64,000 nt of DNA. Origin: JAOTVV01 sp041602035. Its GTDB lineage: Bacteria; Gemmatimonadota; Gemmatimonadetes; Gemmatimonadales; GWC2-71-9. The stretch covers positions 1-64,000 of the forward strand of contig JBFIHA010000014.1 in assembly GCA_041602035.1 (NCBI GenBank). The letters are read 5' to 3'. How positions within the stretch are numbered: position 1 is the stretch's first letter; each line of letters opens with the position of its first letter. Shown here in pieces: positions 52,262 through 61,159 of this stretch. Made by a program: the position numbers and the translations under genes. The notes beneath the pieces are model-generated. The model was not told the origin of the DNA. It saw only the letters and a program-made list of their open reading frames with translations, and made no database searches.

Positions 52262-53707
52262 ATGAACGCTCCGCATCGCACGTTCCGCTTCCCCCTGCTC
52301 GTCGCTGCCACGCTGCTGACCGGCTGCGCCGTGAATCCCGCGACGGGTGCCCGGCAGATCATGCTGGTGAGTGAGGGACAGGAGATCCAGATGGGCCGGC
52401 AGGCCGACGGCTCCGTCGTCGCGCAGTACGGCCTCTATCCGGACGAGGGCCTCCAGACGTATGTGGCGGGTCTTGGTGCCACGCTCGCCGCCCAGTCGGA
52501 GCGGCCCGACCTCCCGTGGACGTTCCGGGTGGTGGATGATCCCATCATCAACGCGTTTGCGTTGCCCGGCGGGTTCATCTACGTGACGCGGGGCATCATG
52601 GCCTACTTCAACTCCGAGGCCGAGCTCGTATCGGTGCTGGGACACGAGATCGGACACGTCACCGCGCGCCACTCCGCGCAACAGATGACGCAGCAACAAC
52701 TGGCGCAGGTGGGGCTCGTGGCCGGTGCCATTCTCTTGCCCAGCGCGTCGGACCTGATCCTGGGTGTCGGCGGGGCCGGTCTCCAAGTGCTGTTCCTCAA
52801 GTTCAGCCGAGACGACGAGACCGAGGCTGATCTTCTGGGGCTGCGCTACATGGTCCGCGGGAATTGGGACGCCAACGAGATGCCGCCCGTCTATGCCATG
52901 CTGGGTCGGGTCAGTGCCGCCAGCGGTGGGGACCGGCTGCCGACGTGGCTCTCGACGCACCCAGACCCCGTGGACCGCGAGCAGACGATCAGGAACCGCA
53001 TCGCCGAAATGGGGGCGAGCGGGGGAACGGTTAAGCGGGAGGAGTACCTACAGCGCTTGGATGGCATGGTGTTCGGGGCGAACCCGCGTGAAGGGTTCTT
53101 TCGCGAGCAGCTGTTCCTGCATCCCGACCTTCGGTTCCAGATGACGTTCCCGCAGGGATGGAAGACCATCAACCTGAAGACCGCCGTAGCCGCCCAGAGC
53201 CCCAACGAGGACGCGATCATTCAGCTCACGCTCGCAGAGGGCTCGACGGCTCGCGCGGCCGCGGATGCGTTCCTCGCGCAGCAGGGCGTGCAGGGCACCG
53301 CTGCACAAGTGACGTCGGTCAATGGGCTGACCGCGGCGCGGGTGGCGTTCCGGGCAACGGCCGAACAGGGGACGCTTCGCGGGCTTGCCACGTTCATCGA
53401 GTATGACGGCAGGGTGTACCAGCTTCTCGGCTTCACACCCGAAGCTCGGTGGAGCACCTACGAGCGGCTCTTTGGTCAGTCACACGGGAGCTTTGGCGTG
53501 CTCACCGACCGGACGGCACTCGAGGTGCAGCCGCTGCGCCTCGCGATCGTTCGACTCGATCGGGCGATGACGATCGAGCAGTTCCACCAGCGGTATCCGT
53601 CCCAAGTGCCCGTCGAGAGGATCGCCTTGATCAACGGGGTCGAGACCGGCACGACGCTCGCAGTTGGGACGCGGGTGAAGCGGGTTGTGGGCGGTCCACT
53701 CCCGTAA
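52262..53707 (+). CDS. M48-family metallopeptidase lipoprotein
   Basis: A 481-aa lipoprotein (LLTGCAVNP, Cys22) of the LoiP/BepA type. Zinc motif LGHEIGHVTARH (His128, Glu129, His132) and third ligand in DDETEADLLG. The C-terminal part (about 275-480) is a separate domain with LysM-like ending (TIEQFHQRYPS, ALINGVETGTTL). It probably cleaves misfolded outer-membrane proteins. ATG 52262 is the start of the signal peptide. Confidence 0.9.
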   Translation: MNAPHRTFRFPLLVAATLLTGCAVNPATGARQIMLVSEGQEIQMGRQADGSVVAQYGLYPDEGLQTYVAGLGATLAAQSERPDLPWTFRVVDDPIINAFALPGGFIYVTRGIMAYFNSEAELVSVLGHEIGHVTARHSAQQMTQQQLAQVGLVAGAILLPSASDLILGVGGAGLQVLFLKFSRDDETEADLLGLRYMVRGNWDANEMPPVYAMLGRVSAASGGDRLPTWLSTHPDPVDREQTIRNRIAEMGASGGTVKREEYLQRLDGMVFGANPREGFFREQLFLHPDLRFQMTFPQGWKTINLKTAVAAQSPNEDAIIQLTLAEGSTARAAADAFLAQQGVQGTAAQVTSVNGLTAARVAFRATAEQGTLRGLATFIEYDGRVYQLLGFTPEARWSTYERLFGQSHGSFGVLTDRTALEVQPLRLAIVRLDRAMTIEQFHQRYPSQVPVERIALINGVETGTTLAVGTRVKRVVGGPLP

Positions 53708-53713
53708 AGGTCC

Positions 53714-54142
53714 ATGTCGCCGACACACGGCCAGGGCCTGACCCGCGGGTCGGCACAACTGGTGCACGGGGCGTTGGTGATGGGGGTGATCGTGATCGTC
53801 ATCACCCTGGGGGCCGTGCGGACGATCGCCCCGCCGCCGGCCATCGAGGGCCCCGTATGGGTGTTCCGCATCGTGGCGTTCGTAGAGCTCATCGCGGCCC
53901 TCATCCTGATCCGGTGGGTCCGCCTGCGCATGGCGCCACTCGCAACGGGTCACGACGAGGACGCGTGGTGGAAACGGCACAGCGCCTTCGTGATCGTTCT
54001 CTGGACGGCTGCGGAGGGAACGGCATTTCTGGGAGCCCTTCTGTGGTTTGTCTCCGACGACGCTCTCATCCTGATCGTGGTCACGACGGTGAGCCTGGCG
54101 TTGCTCATCGCCAATCGACCCGGCAGACTCGTGAGCGGCTGA
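53714..54142 (+). CDS. Small four-helix membrane protein of unknown function
   Basis: A 142-aa protein with four hydrophobic segments (about 17-38, 47-66, 85-110, 115-135) and short loops. I see no known motif. ATG 53714 follows AAAGG and starts 6 bp after the M48 stop, so the two genes are probably cotranscribed; a membrane quality-control link is only a guess. Confidence 0.7.
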   Translation: MSPTHGQGLTRGSAQLVHGALVMGVIVIVITLGAVRTIAPPPAIEGPVWVFRIVAFVELIAALILIRWVRLRMAPLATGHDEDAWWKRHSAFVIVLWTAAEGTAFLGALLWFVSDDALILIVVTTVSLALLIANRPGRLVSG

Positions 54143-54166
54143 CCGCGGACCCCGTGACGATCATGT

Positions 54167-54181
54167 GGAGGCTCGGCCTCC
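54167..54181. terminator. Short hairpin between convergent genes
   Basis: GGAGGC-TCG-GCCTCC is a perfect 6-bp stem with a 3-nt loop between the convergent membrane-protein and nucleotidase genes. No U tract follows. A modest bidirectional terminator candidate. Confidence 0.4.
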
Positions 54182-54190
54182 GGACGTCGC

Positions 54191-55663
54191 CTAGGGGGTG
54201 AGCTCGATCTCGGGATCGTGCGGAAGGCTGCCCCGTGGCGCGCGGAAGTACATGAACGGCGTGTGGTGTAGGAAGTTGGACACGCGTGACGTGTAGACGT
54301 CGGCGTACCGCTCGATCTGCCGCGCCAGGTGACTCTTGTCGTTGCCCGCCCGCATGAGCAGACCCCAGCGCTGATTGCTCAGGCCCGTTGCCGCCCGGGC
54401 CAATGGAGCGATCTCCTCATCGATAGCCTGTAGCTGCTTCCACAGGTGATCCAAACGTCGTTCGAGCGCCTTGACGGAGTCCTTGGGTTGCGGGCCATAC
54501 TTTCCGCGACGCTGCTGAATCTGGAGCCGCGTCCGGGCGTGCTGCAGTTCCAACTGCGCCTTGCGGCGCATCAACCGTGTCAGCTTTCGTTGTCGGTCGC
54601 CAAAGGCCATTTCAGCCGCTACGTCCGCCTCCAGCTCCCGCACGACGAGCGCCGTGCGCCAGCGGAGCACGCTCTTCGACACGTGGACGTCGGTGTACAT
54701 GTGATCACCGACGTAGAGGATCTCGTCGCCCGAGATACCCAGGTAATCCTCCACGGCTCGAGCGTTGCCGCCCAGATACACCCCCTCCCGCTTGATGCCC
54801 ATGGGTGACGGGCGGACCAGGCCGTCATCGGACGCGATCTCGAACACCGGACTCCGGTCGGCGAAGAACGACGGCTTTCGAGCGGACACGATGACGAGGT
54901 CGAAGAGATCTCGCCAACCGATCCCCTCAGGGAGGAACGGGTCGAAGGCGTAGCTCAGCATGGCCGCCGTGTATTCCCACTCGGAGTTGGTGATGACCAT
55001 GAGCTTCTTGCCCGCATGGCGCTGGTCGAGCAGCGTGAGCGGGAGATCCGGGTCGCGATCCACGAACCGGTCCGGGTCGGCCATGATCTCCGCCTTCAGT
55101 TGCCCTTCCATGTGGGCCTCGTCGATCGACGTGCGCACGGCGCGGTAGAGGTCGGCGTAGCCCACCACGCCCGGAACGTTGCCGGCATCGAGTCGGTCCA
55201 CCAGTTGCGCGTACATGCATGCTTCCGACAGCGAGAACAACGTGTTCAGGAACACGTAGCGCTTCTCGTGCAGATCCACGAGCTGCCGGCTGTAGAGGGC
55301 ACGGTGCTCCTCGAACGGCATCTCGCGTGTGCCATGGTAGGCTCGCTTCACATAGCCGAAGCGGTTCACCTTCAGGACGTTGCCCGATTCCAGATCGAGA
55401 ATGAGCCCGCGGACCACGAGCTGCGGATCGAACTCGAGTCCGTCCACCGGCCATCCCAACGCGTCCAGTTTCTGCCGCAGGTAGGCATACGCTCGCCGCT
55501 CCCACTCCTCGATCCGGTAGTGGACCAGGGTGTAGTCCATGTCGTACCCGATGGCGCGGATGGCCCGCAGGTTGAGCGTGCGGTTGCAGAAGATGTCGCG
55601 CTCGCGCCGGGGAGTACCCGACCGCGTTCCGCCGCGGCCGGTGGGAGGTGGGCGCTCGGTCAC
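54191..55663 (-). CDS. HAD-superfamily 5'-nucleotidase (HAD-IG, cN-II-like)
   Basis: A 490-aa HAD hydrolase: motif I GYDMDYTLVHY (DxDxT nucleophile), motif II VITNSEWEY, motif III/IV region YVGDHMYTDV. The family dephosphorylates purine nucleotides (IMP/GMP). A coiled-coil-like basic segment follows motif IV (about 350-410). GTG 55663 overlaps the thiD stop (GTGA), implying coupled translation. Confidence 0.87.
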   Translation of the reverse strand: MTERPPPTGRGGTRSGTPRRERDIFCNRTLNLRAIRAIGYDMDYTLVHYRIEEWERRAYAYLRQKLDALGWPVDGLEFDPQLVVRGLILDLESGNVLKVNRFGYVKRAYHGTREMPFEEHRALYSRQLVDLHEKRYVFLNTLFSLSEACMYAQLVDRLDAGNVPGVVGYADLYRAVRTSIDEAHMEGQLKAEIMADPDRFVDRDPDLPLTLLDQRHAGKKLMVITNSEWEYTAAMLSYAFDPFLPEGIGWRDLFDLVIVSARKPSFFADRSPVFEIASDDGLVRPSPMGIKREGVYLGGNARAVEDYLGISGDEILYVGDHMYTDVHVSKSVLRWRTALVVRELEADVAAEMAFGDRQRKLTRLMRRKAQLELQHARTRLQIQQRRGKYGPQPKDSVKALERRLDHLWKQLQAIDEEIAPLARAATGLSNQRWGLLMRAGNDKSHLARQIERYADVYTSRVSNFLHHTPFMYFRAPRGSLPHDPEIELTP

Positions 55664-56454
55664 GTGTCCTCCGGCGCCGGCACGAAGTGGTTCAACGGTC
55701 CGTTCCCGCTGCCCAGCCCAGGCGCAGCCGCGATCGCCCGATGCACGAAATCGAGCGCGTCGTGCACCGCGGTCTCGAGCGGGCGGCCCAGGGCGAGGCC
55801 CGCGGCGACTGCCGACGACAGTGTGCAGCCCGTGCCGTGCGTGGACGACGTGGCGATGCGCGGTCGCTCGATATACGTCGTGACGTCCCCGTTCACCAGC
55901 ACATCCACCACCACGTCGCCCGTCGCATGCCCCCCTTTGATCAACGCTGCTACGGCGCCCATCTCCACCAGCGCGCGGCCCGCGGCATCCATGGCCTCGA
56001 CGGTATCCACCGCTGCCCCGACCAAGATCCGTGCCTCGTCGAGATTGGGTGTGACGAGGGTGGCGAGTGGCACGAGATGGTGGCCCACCGACTGCTCGGC
56101 GTCGGCGTCGAGGAGGCGGTCGCCGGAGGTCGCGACCATCACGGGATCGAGCACGTAGTTGGTGAATCCATGTCGGGTGATGGCTTCGGCCACGCCAGCT
56201 ACGAGCGCCGCGGTCGCGAGCATGCCCGTCTTGACGGCCTGCGGGGGGAGGTCCGAAGCAACCGCCTCGATCTGGTGCCGCACCATGTCGAGGGGAATCG
56301 CGTGCACCCCACGAACGCCCCTGGTGTTCTGCGCCGTCACCGCCACCAGCACGCTGGTCCCGAACACGCCGTATTGGTGAAAGGTCTTGAGGTCGGCTTG
56401 GATGCCCGCGCCCCCCCCGGAATCGGATCCGGCAATGGTGAGCGCGATCTTCAT
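55660..56454 (-). CDS. thiD: Hydroxymethylpyrimidine/phosphomethylpyrimidine kinase ThiD
   Basis: A 264-aa ribokinase-fold kinase of thiamine synthesis. N-terminal ALTIAGSDSGGGAGIQADLK, VLDPVMVATSGDRLL and the anion hole STHGTGCTLSSAVAA. It phosphorylates HMP and HMP-P to HMP-PP. No other thi gene is adjacent. ATG 56454 overlaps the stop of a short relict frame upstream. Confidence 0.93.
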   Translation of the reverse strand: MKIALTIAGSDSGGGAGIQADLKTFHQYGVFGTSVLVAVTAQNTRGVRGVHAIPLDMVRHQIEAVASDLPPQAVKTGMLATAALVAGVAEAITRHGFTNYVLDPVMVATSGDRLLDADAEQSVGHHLVPLATLVTPNLDEARILVGAAVDTVEAMDAAGRALVEMGAVAALIKGGHATGDVVVDVLVNGDVTTYIERPRIATSSTHGTGCTLSSAVAAGLALGRPLETAVHDALDFVHRAIAAAPGLGSGNGPLNHFVPAPEDT

Positions 56455-56534
56455 CGGTTCGACGCGTCCGCGCGCCCCAGCTTGGCGAAATCCCGCGGCG
56501 CGTTCACATTCCATCGGTCACCGGTGGAGTCCAT
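56451..56534 (-). pseudogene. Possible remnant of a MobA-like nucleotidyltransferase 3' end
   Basis: A 27-codon frame ends in a TGA that overlaps the thiD start (ATGA). Its residues DRWNVNAPRDFAKL resemble the conserved FFNVNTPEDLA end of MobA/GlmU-like nucleotidyltransferases. Upstream on this strand the frame runs into the antisense of the methyltransferase gene and no longer looks like a protein. It may be the broken tail of a gene formerly coupled to thiD, or chance, or a leader peptide. Confidence 0.3.
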
Positions 56535-57303
56535 GGCCTCGAATCTCATATCGCAGGTACGCAATCTACAACGGCGCAAGGCCCGCAGGCGCCGGGGATC
56601 GGCCATCGCCGAGGGCGTGCGCCTCGTCGAAGAGGCACTCTCGGCGGGGGTGTCGTTCAAAGGCGCCGTGGTGTCCCCAGATTTGAGGGACTCTGCCCGC
56701 GGCACCGCGTTGATGGAGCGGCTGGCGTCGCACGCGGTGCCGATCGAAGAAGTCAGCAGTACAGAGCTGACGCAGCTTGCCGACACCGACTCGCCGCAGG
56801 GCGTCGTCGCGGTGATCGAGCCCCCGACCTGGGAGTTGTCGCAGATCACGCCGGACCCGAGGCATCCCGTCGTCGTGCTGGACGCGGTGCAGGATCCCGG
56901 CAACGTCGGGGCACTGCTGCGTACCGCGTATGCGCTCGGGTCTCCCGGGGCGATTCTGCTCCCCGGCACGGCCGACCCGTGGAACCCGAAGGTGCTGCGA
57001 GGGGCCATGGGGGCCACGTTTCGACTGCCATTTGCCGGGGCGAGCGACGGAGAGTTCGCCGCGTGGGTCACGGCTCAGCAGGTGACCTTGTGGGTCGCCA
57101 GCGTGGAGGGCAAGCCCCTCCAGCGCGCTCGTGAGCGAGGCCCGCTGGCCGTCGTGGTGGGCAACGAGGGGGCTGGCGTCCGCGAGGTGGTGCGATCGCT
57201 CGCCCACCGACTGGTGGCGATCCCCCTCGCCCGCGGCGCCGAGTCGCTCAATGTGGCCGTCGCCGCTGGGATCCTGCTGTACGAGGTGGCACGTGGCGAC
57301 TGA
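56533..57303 (+). CDS. SpoU-class RNA 2'-O-methyltransferase (TrmH family)
   Basis: A 256-aa SPOUT methyltransferase: N-terminal substrate-binding part (RRGSAIAEGVRLVEEAL), then knot motifs DAVQDPGNVGALLRTAYALG (motif 1), VVVGNEGAGV (motif 2) and IPLARGAESLNVAVAAGILLYE (motif 3, read in two parts). It probably methylates 23S rRNA or tRNA ribose. ATG 56533 follows GGTGGAG. Divergent from thiD by about 80 bp. Confidence 0.92.
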   Translation: MASNLISQVRNLQRRKARRRRGSAIAEGVRLVEEALSAGVSFKGAVVSPDLRDSARGTALMERLASHAVPIEEVSSTELTQLADTDSPQGVVAVIEPPTWELSQITPDPRHPVVVLDAVQDPGNVGALLRTAYALGSPGAILLPGTADPWNPKVLRGAMGATFRLPFAGASDGEFAAWVTAQQVTLWVASVEGKPLQRARERGPLAVVVGNEGAGVREVVRSLAHRLVAIPLARGAESLNVAVAAGILLYEVARGD

Positions 57304-58066
57304 GAGCTTTGGGGTTGTCGTTGCCGGGGTGTTCGGAGCGATTTTCGGGAGCTTCCTCAACGTGTGTATCGTTCGCCTCCCGGCCGACCAGTCGGTGTTG
57401 CGACCCCGCTCCCGCTGTCCGAAATGCGGTACGCCCATCGCGTGGCATGACAACGTCCCGATCGTGTCGTGGCTGCTGCTGCGCGGCCGATGCCGGCGAT
57501 GTGCCCAGCCGATTGCCATTCGCTATCCGCTGGTAGAAGCCCTGGTGGCGGCGATGTGGGCCGGGGCCGTGTGGTACTATGGGCTGCATCTGGACGCTCT
57601 GGCCGCCGCCGTGTTCGCCACCCTGCTGCTCGGCATTGCGCTCACCGATGCCGGGCATCTCATCATCCCCGACGAGTTCAGTTTGGGAGGGTTGGTCCTG
57701 GGGCTGTCGCTGTCCCTGCGAGCCGGCCTGCCGGGACTCACGCACGCCGTGCTCGGCGCCGCGGTCGGGTTCGGTGTGTTGTTCGTCGTGGCGTGGGCTG
57801 GGGAGAAGGTATTCCGCAAAGAGGCGATGGGCGGGGGTGACATCAAGATGATGGCGATGGTGGGAGCCTTCGTTGGGTGGAAGGGCGTGCTGCTCACGAT
57901 CTTCGGTGGAGCGCTCCTCGGTACCATCGTCTTCGTGCCGCTCACCATCGGGAAGAAGCGCCTGGTCCCCTTCGGGGTGTTCCTTGCCGCGGCGGCGGCA
58001 CTGACGTTCGTGTTTGGCGAGGCGATCATCGACTGGTACGTCGCCATGACCTTCGGGCCGTCGTGA
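57293..58066 (+). CDS. pilD: Prepilin peptidase / N-methyltransferase
   Basis: A 257-aa inner-membrane aspartyl protease that cleaves type IV prepilin-like leaders. Zinc-type cysteines CPKCGTP and CRRCAQP in the cytoplasmic loop; catalytic Asp in LTDAGHLIIPDEF and GGGDIKMM. About seven helices. GTG 57293 overlaps the methyltransferase end by 11 nt. No pilin or secretion genes lie nearby, so its substrates are elsewhere. Confidence 0.92.
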   Translation: MATESFGVVVAGVFGAIFGSFLNVCIVRLPADQSVLRPRSRCPKCGTPIAWHDNVPIVSWLLLRGRCRRCAQPIAIRYPLVEALVAAMWAGAVWYYGLHLDALAAAVFATLLLGIALTDAGHLIIPDEFSLGGLVLGLSLSLRAGLPGLTHAVLGAAVGFGVLFVVAWAGEKVFRKEAMGGGDIKMMAMVGAFVGWKGVLLTIFGGALLGTIVFVPLTIGKKRLVPFGVFLAAAAALTFVFGEAIIDWYVAMTFGPS

Positions 58067-58153
58067 GCCCCTCCGCGGGCCGGCTTCAACCTTTTCGGCG
58101 GCGCCCCCATCCAATTCAGTGAACGTCATGCAGGGCGGATCGGAGGACCCCCC

Positions 58154-58705
58154 GTGACCGGTCGCCCGTCGGCTGCGGCGGGCTCCGACGATCTGGCGGA
58201 CGCGAGGCTCGCGGCCGCAGGGGACCGGGTGGCGTTCGAACGGCTGTACCGGCGCCACGTGGGGCGGATTCACTCGTTGGCGAGACGCATGGTGGGCTCG
58301 GAGGAAGCCGATGACGCGACGCAGGATGCCTTCATACGTGCGTGGGAGAAGCTGGGAACGTTTCGCGGCGACGCCGCATTCGGGACGTGGCTTCACCGAC
58401 TGGCGGTCAACGTGATGCTGGCGGCTCGATCCGCCGCCGCGCGGTCGGAGCGGCGGCTGGTGGCGGACGCGGCCGCGGCCGAACGGCCGGACCGGCGGCG
58501 GGAGGATCCGGGCACGCGCGTGGACTTCGAGGCCGCCATCGCTACCCTGCCGCCCGGCGCCCGCGAGGTGTTCGTGCTGCATGATGTGGAAGGCTTTAAG
58601 CACCGTGAGATCGCGGCGCTGCTCGGTGTGACGGCCGGTACGTCGAAGGCGCAGCTCCACCGGGCCAGAATGGCCTTGCGCGCGTACCTCGGAGAAGGCG
58701 GGTAG
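58154..58705 (+). CDS. ECF-type RNA polymerase sigma factor
   Basis: A 183-aa sigma factor: region 2 FERLYRRHVGRIHSLARRM and EEADDATQDAFIRAWEK; region 4 LPPGAREVFVLHDVEGFKH and REIAALLGVTAGTSKAQLHR. GTG start with CGGAGG upstream. CAACCTTTT at 58087-58095 may be part of an ECF-type autoregulatory promoter. It is followed by its zinc-finger anti-sigma and two DUF4097 genes. Confidence 0.92.
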   Translation: MTGRPSAAAGSDDLADARLAAAGDRVAFERLYRRHVGRIHSLARRMVGSEEADDATQDAFIRAWEKLGTFRGDAAFGTWLHRLAVNVMLAARSAAARSERRLVADAAAAERPDRRREDPGTRVDFEAAIATLPPGAREVFVLHDVEGFKHREIAALLGVTAGTSKAQLHRARMALRAYLGEGG

Positions 58706-58711
58706 GTCCTG

Positions 58712-59374
58712 ATGCTGCACTGGACGGAGCGACTGTCGGAGTACCTGGACGGTGAACTCGATCGGACTGAGCGAGCCGCTGTCGAGGCGCACCTCCGGGA
58801 GTGCGGGCAGTGCCGGTCCGACCTGCGACAGCTCCAGAGCGTCGTCACGCGCGCCCGATCGCTCGAGGATCGGCCACCGGCGGTGGATCTCTGGCCGGCG
58901 ATCGCGGCACGCCTGGAGGCGCGAACCGACTCGGTGACCGATCTGCGGCAGCGCCGGACGCGCCGACGGGTCGTGTTCTCGGTGCCGCAGCTCGCGGCCG
59001 CCGGTCTGGCATTGATGCTGGTGTCCGCCAGCGCCGTGTGGCTCACGATGACCCGCGGCGATCCCCAGATCATCGCCGTGGACTCCACTGCTCCGCTCAC
59101 TGTCCTGCCGGCGGGTGCCGAGCTGGCGCGCTATGACGCGACGATCGCCGACCTCGAGGCCGCCCTGCGGCTGGACAGCGACCGACTGGATCCGGCCACC
59201 GTGCGGGTGCTGGAGGAGAATCTGGCCATCATCGACCAGGCGATCGCCGAGGCCCGCCGCGCGTTGGAGCACGATCCGGCGAGCCGCTATCTCAACGGGC
59301 ATTTGGGACGAACACTGCGCCGCAAGGTCGACCTGCTCCAGCAGGCGGCCACGCTGGTGACGGCCGCCAGCTGA
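58712..59374 (+). CDS. Membrane anti-sigma factor with zf-HC2 domain
   Basis: A 220-aa protein: N-terminal zinc-binding anti-sigma domain YLDGELDRTER then HLRECGQC (HxxxCxxC), one membrane helix (LAAAGLALMLVSASAVWLT, about 93-112) and a C-terminal extracytoplasmic helical part. It starts 6 bp after the sigma gene and should hold that sigma factor at the inner membrane until an envelope signal is sensed. Confidence 0.9.
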   Translation: MLHWTERLSEYLDGELDRTERAAVEAHLRECGQCRSDLRQLQSVVTRARSLEDRPPAVDLWPAIAARLEARTDSVTDLRQRRTRRRVVFSVPQLAAAGLALMLVSASAVWLTMTRGDPQIIAVDSTAPLTVLPAGAELARYDATIADLEAALRLDSDRLDPATVRVLEENLAIIDQAIAEARRALEHDPASRYLNGHLGRTLRRKVDLLQQAATLVTAAS

Positions 59375-59409
59375 GGGCGGTTGGACGTGACTCTGGGAGG
59401 ATGGTAACG

Positions 59410-60249
59410 ATGTCAGTGATGCTGTTGGCGACGATGACGTTCGGGCTCTTGGGACAGCAGACCGACACCGTGGTTGCCGTCAGGCCGGGGACTCGGCTCG
59501 ACGTCAATGTGATGCGCGGCAACGTCGTGGTACGCACATGGGATCGCAACGAAGTACGCGTGACTGGCCGCCCAGCGGGACGGCTCGACGTGCGGCTCAC
59601 CAACGGCACCCTGAAGGTGCAATCCCTGGCGGAGCGTGGCGGGATGGGCAGAACCGATGTGCAGCTCACGGTGCCGCAGGCGATGAGCCTGGTCGTCCAG
59701 GGCACGTTTCTCAGTGCGGACGTGAACGGTATCCGCGGAGAGGTGAGTGTCGAAACCACGCACGGCAATGTCCAACTCGTGGGCGGACGTGGCTATGTGA
59801 GCGCCCGGTCGGTACAGGGCACGGTCACCTGCCGGGACGCGGAGGGTCGCATAGAACTGGGCTCGACGAATGGACGCGTCATGGCGGTCGGCGTGTCGGG
59901 GAGCCTCAACGTGGAATCGGTGAACGGGGGGATCGAGCTTCGCGGCGTTCGATCGGCCTCAGTGGAGGCGTCGACGGTCAATGGAGGCATCACCTACGCG
60001 GGCACGCTGGAGCCAAACGGCCGCTACCAGTTGAGCACCCACAACGGGGACGTGGCTGTTGACGTCCCAGCCGGGACGAACGCCACCATCTCGGCGTCGA
60101 CGTTCGGTGGCGCCTTCGAGAGTGATTTTCCCGTGGTGCTGCGAGAGGCAGGAAGTGGGGGCCGTCAGATCACGATCACCCTGGGAGACGGCGGCGCTCG
60201 CATGGATCTGAGTTCGTTCAACGGGAGCATACGACTCCGACGGCCGTAG
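59410..60249 (+). CDS. DUF4097 family beta-solenoid protein
   Basis: A 279-aa protein with a short signal-like N-terminus and a DUF4097 repeat core: roughly 20-residue strand repeats with ANG/TNG/VNG corners (GNVVVRTWD, VNGIRGEVSV, TNGRVMAVGV, VNGGIELRGV, FNGSIRLRRP). Family members are putative adhesins or envelope-sensing repeats. ATG 59410 is chosen because GGGAGG lies nine bases upstream; the ATG at 59401 abuts that site. Part of the ECF operon. Confidence 0.82.
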   Translation: MSVMLLATMTFGLLGQQTDTVVAVRPGTRLDVNVMRGNVVVRTWDRNEVRVTGRPAGRLDVRLTNGTLKVQSLAERGGMGRTDVQLTVPQAMSLVVQGTFLSADVNGIRGEVSVETTHGNVQLVGGRGYVSARSVQGTVTCRDAEGRIELGSTNGRVMAVGVSGSLNVESVNGGIELRGVRSASVEASTVNGGITYAGTLEPNGRYQLSTHNGDVAVDVPAGTNATISASTFGGAFESDFPVVLREAGSGGRQITITLGDGGARMDLSSFNGSIRLRRP

Positions 60250-60286
60250 CTGCGGTCGCGTATCACACCAAGAAGGAGTTCGAGTG

Positions 60287-61096
60287 ATGAGAGTATTCCC
60301 AATTCTGGTTGCGGTGGGCGTGATTGGCGCCGGCGCTGCGCAGGTTGGCTCCACCGCTTCCGCCCGTGTGCCGCAAGGCACGGATTTCGTGTGGAAGGGT
60401 CGGGTCGACGCCGGGAAGTCGATCGAAGTCAAAGGCATCAACGGCCCCATCCGGGCGTCGCGCGCCGAGGGTTCGCAGATCGAGGTCGTAGCCGTGAAGC
60501 GAGCGGGGCGGAAGGGCGACCCCAGCGACGTGCGGTTCGAGGTCGTCGAGCACGGGAACGGTGTTACGATCTGCGCGATGTATCCGAACGTCCGCGACAA
60601 GGAGCCCAACGAGTGCCGAGCGGGCTCCGCAGGCAGGATGAACAACCGAGACAACGACACCAAGGTGGAGTTCACCGTGCTGGTGCCCGCCGGCGTTGAC
60701 TTTGCGGCGCGCACGGTCAATGGGGAGGTCGAGGCGAGGGGGATCGACGGGAATGTGTACGCCACGACGGTGAACGGTGACGTCGAGGTGTCGGCGGCCG
60801 GCTATGTCGAGGCGCGCACGGTCAACGGGTCGATCGAGGCGGTGATGGGGCGAGGCGACTGGCGCGGCGCCCTGGAGTTCCATACGGTCAACGGGAGCGT
60901 GTCCGTGACGCTCCCGTCCGGGGTGGGGGCGACGCTGTCGGCGAGCACTGTGAACGGCAGCTTCGACTCGGACTTCCCCGTCACCGTCCAGGGGCGGTTC
61001 GGACCCAAGAAGATCAGTGGCACGATCGGTGGCGGCGGCCGAGAACTCGAGATCGAGACGGTCAACGGAAGTATTCGGCTGAAGAAAGGGCAATGA
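60287..61096 (+). CDS. DUF4097 family beta-solenoid protein, second copy
   Basis: A 269-aa exported protein (signal peptide about 1-27) related in design to its neighbour: repeats with VNG corners (ARTVNGEVEARG, ATTVNGDVEVS, ARTVNGSIEAV, FHTVNGSVSV, ASTVNGSFDSD, IETVNGSIRL). Two cysteines (TICAMY, NECRAG) flank the non-repeat insert at about 97-115. ATG 60287 has AGAAGGAG upstream. Likely envelope protein controlled by the ECF sigma; function unknown. Confidence 0.83.
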   Translation: MRVFPILVAVGVIGAGAAQVGSTASARVPQGTDFVWKGRVDAGKSIEVKGINGPIRASRAEGSQIEVVAVKRAGRKGDPSDVRFEVVEHGNGVTICAMYPNVRDKEPNECRAGSAGRMNNRDNDTKVEFTVLVPAGVDFAARTVNGEVEARGIDGNVYATTVNGDVEVSAAGYVEARTVNGSIEAVMGRGDWRGALEFHTVNGSVSVTLPSGVGATLSASTVNGSFDSDFPVTVQGRFGPKKISGTIGGGGRELEIETVNGSIRLKKGQ

Positions 61097-61159
61097 CGGG
61101 TCGGTAGCGGCGATAGCCTCGGGGCTGCCGGGTTACTCCCGGCGGCCTCCGGCATTCGA

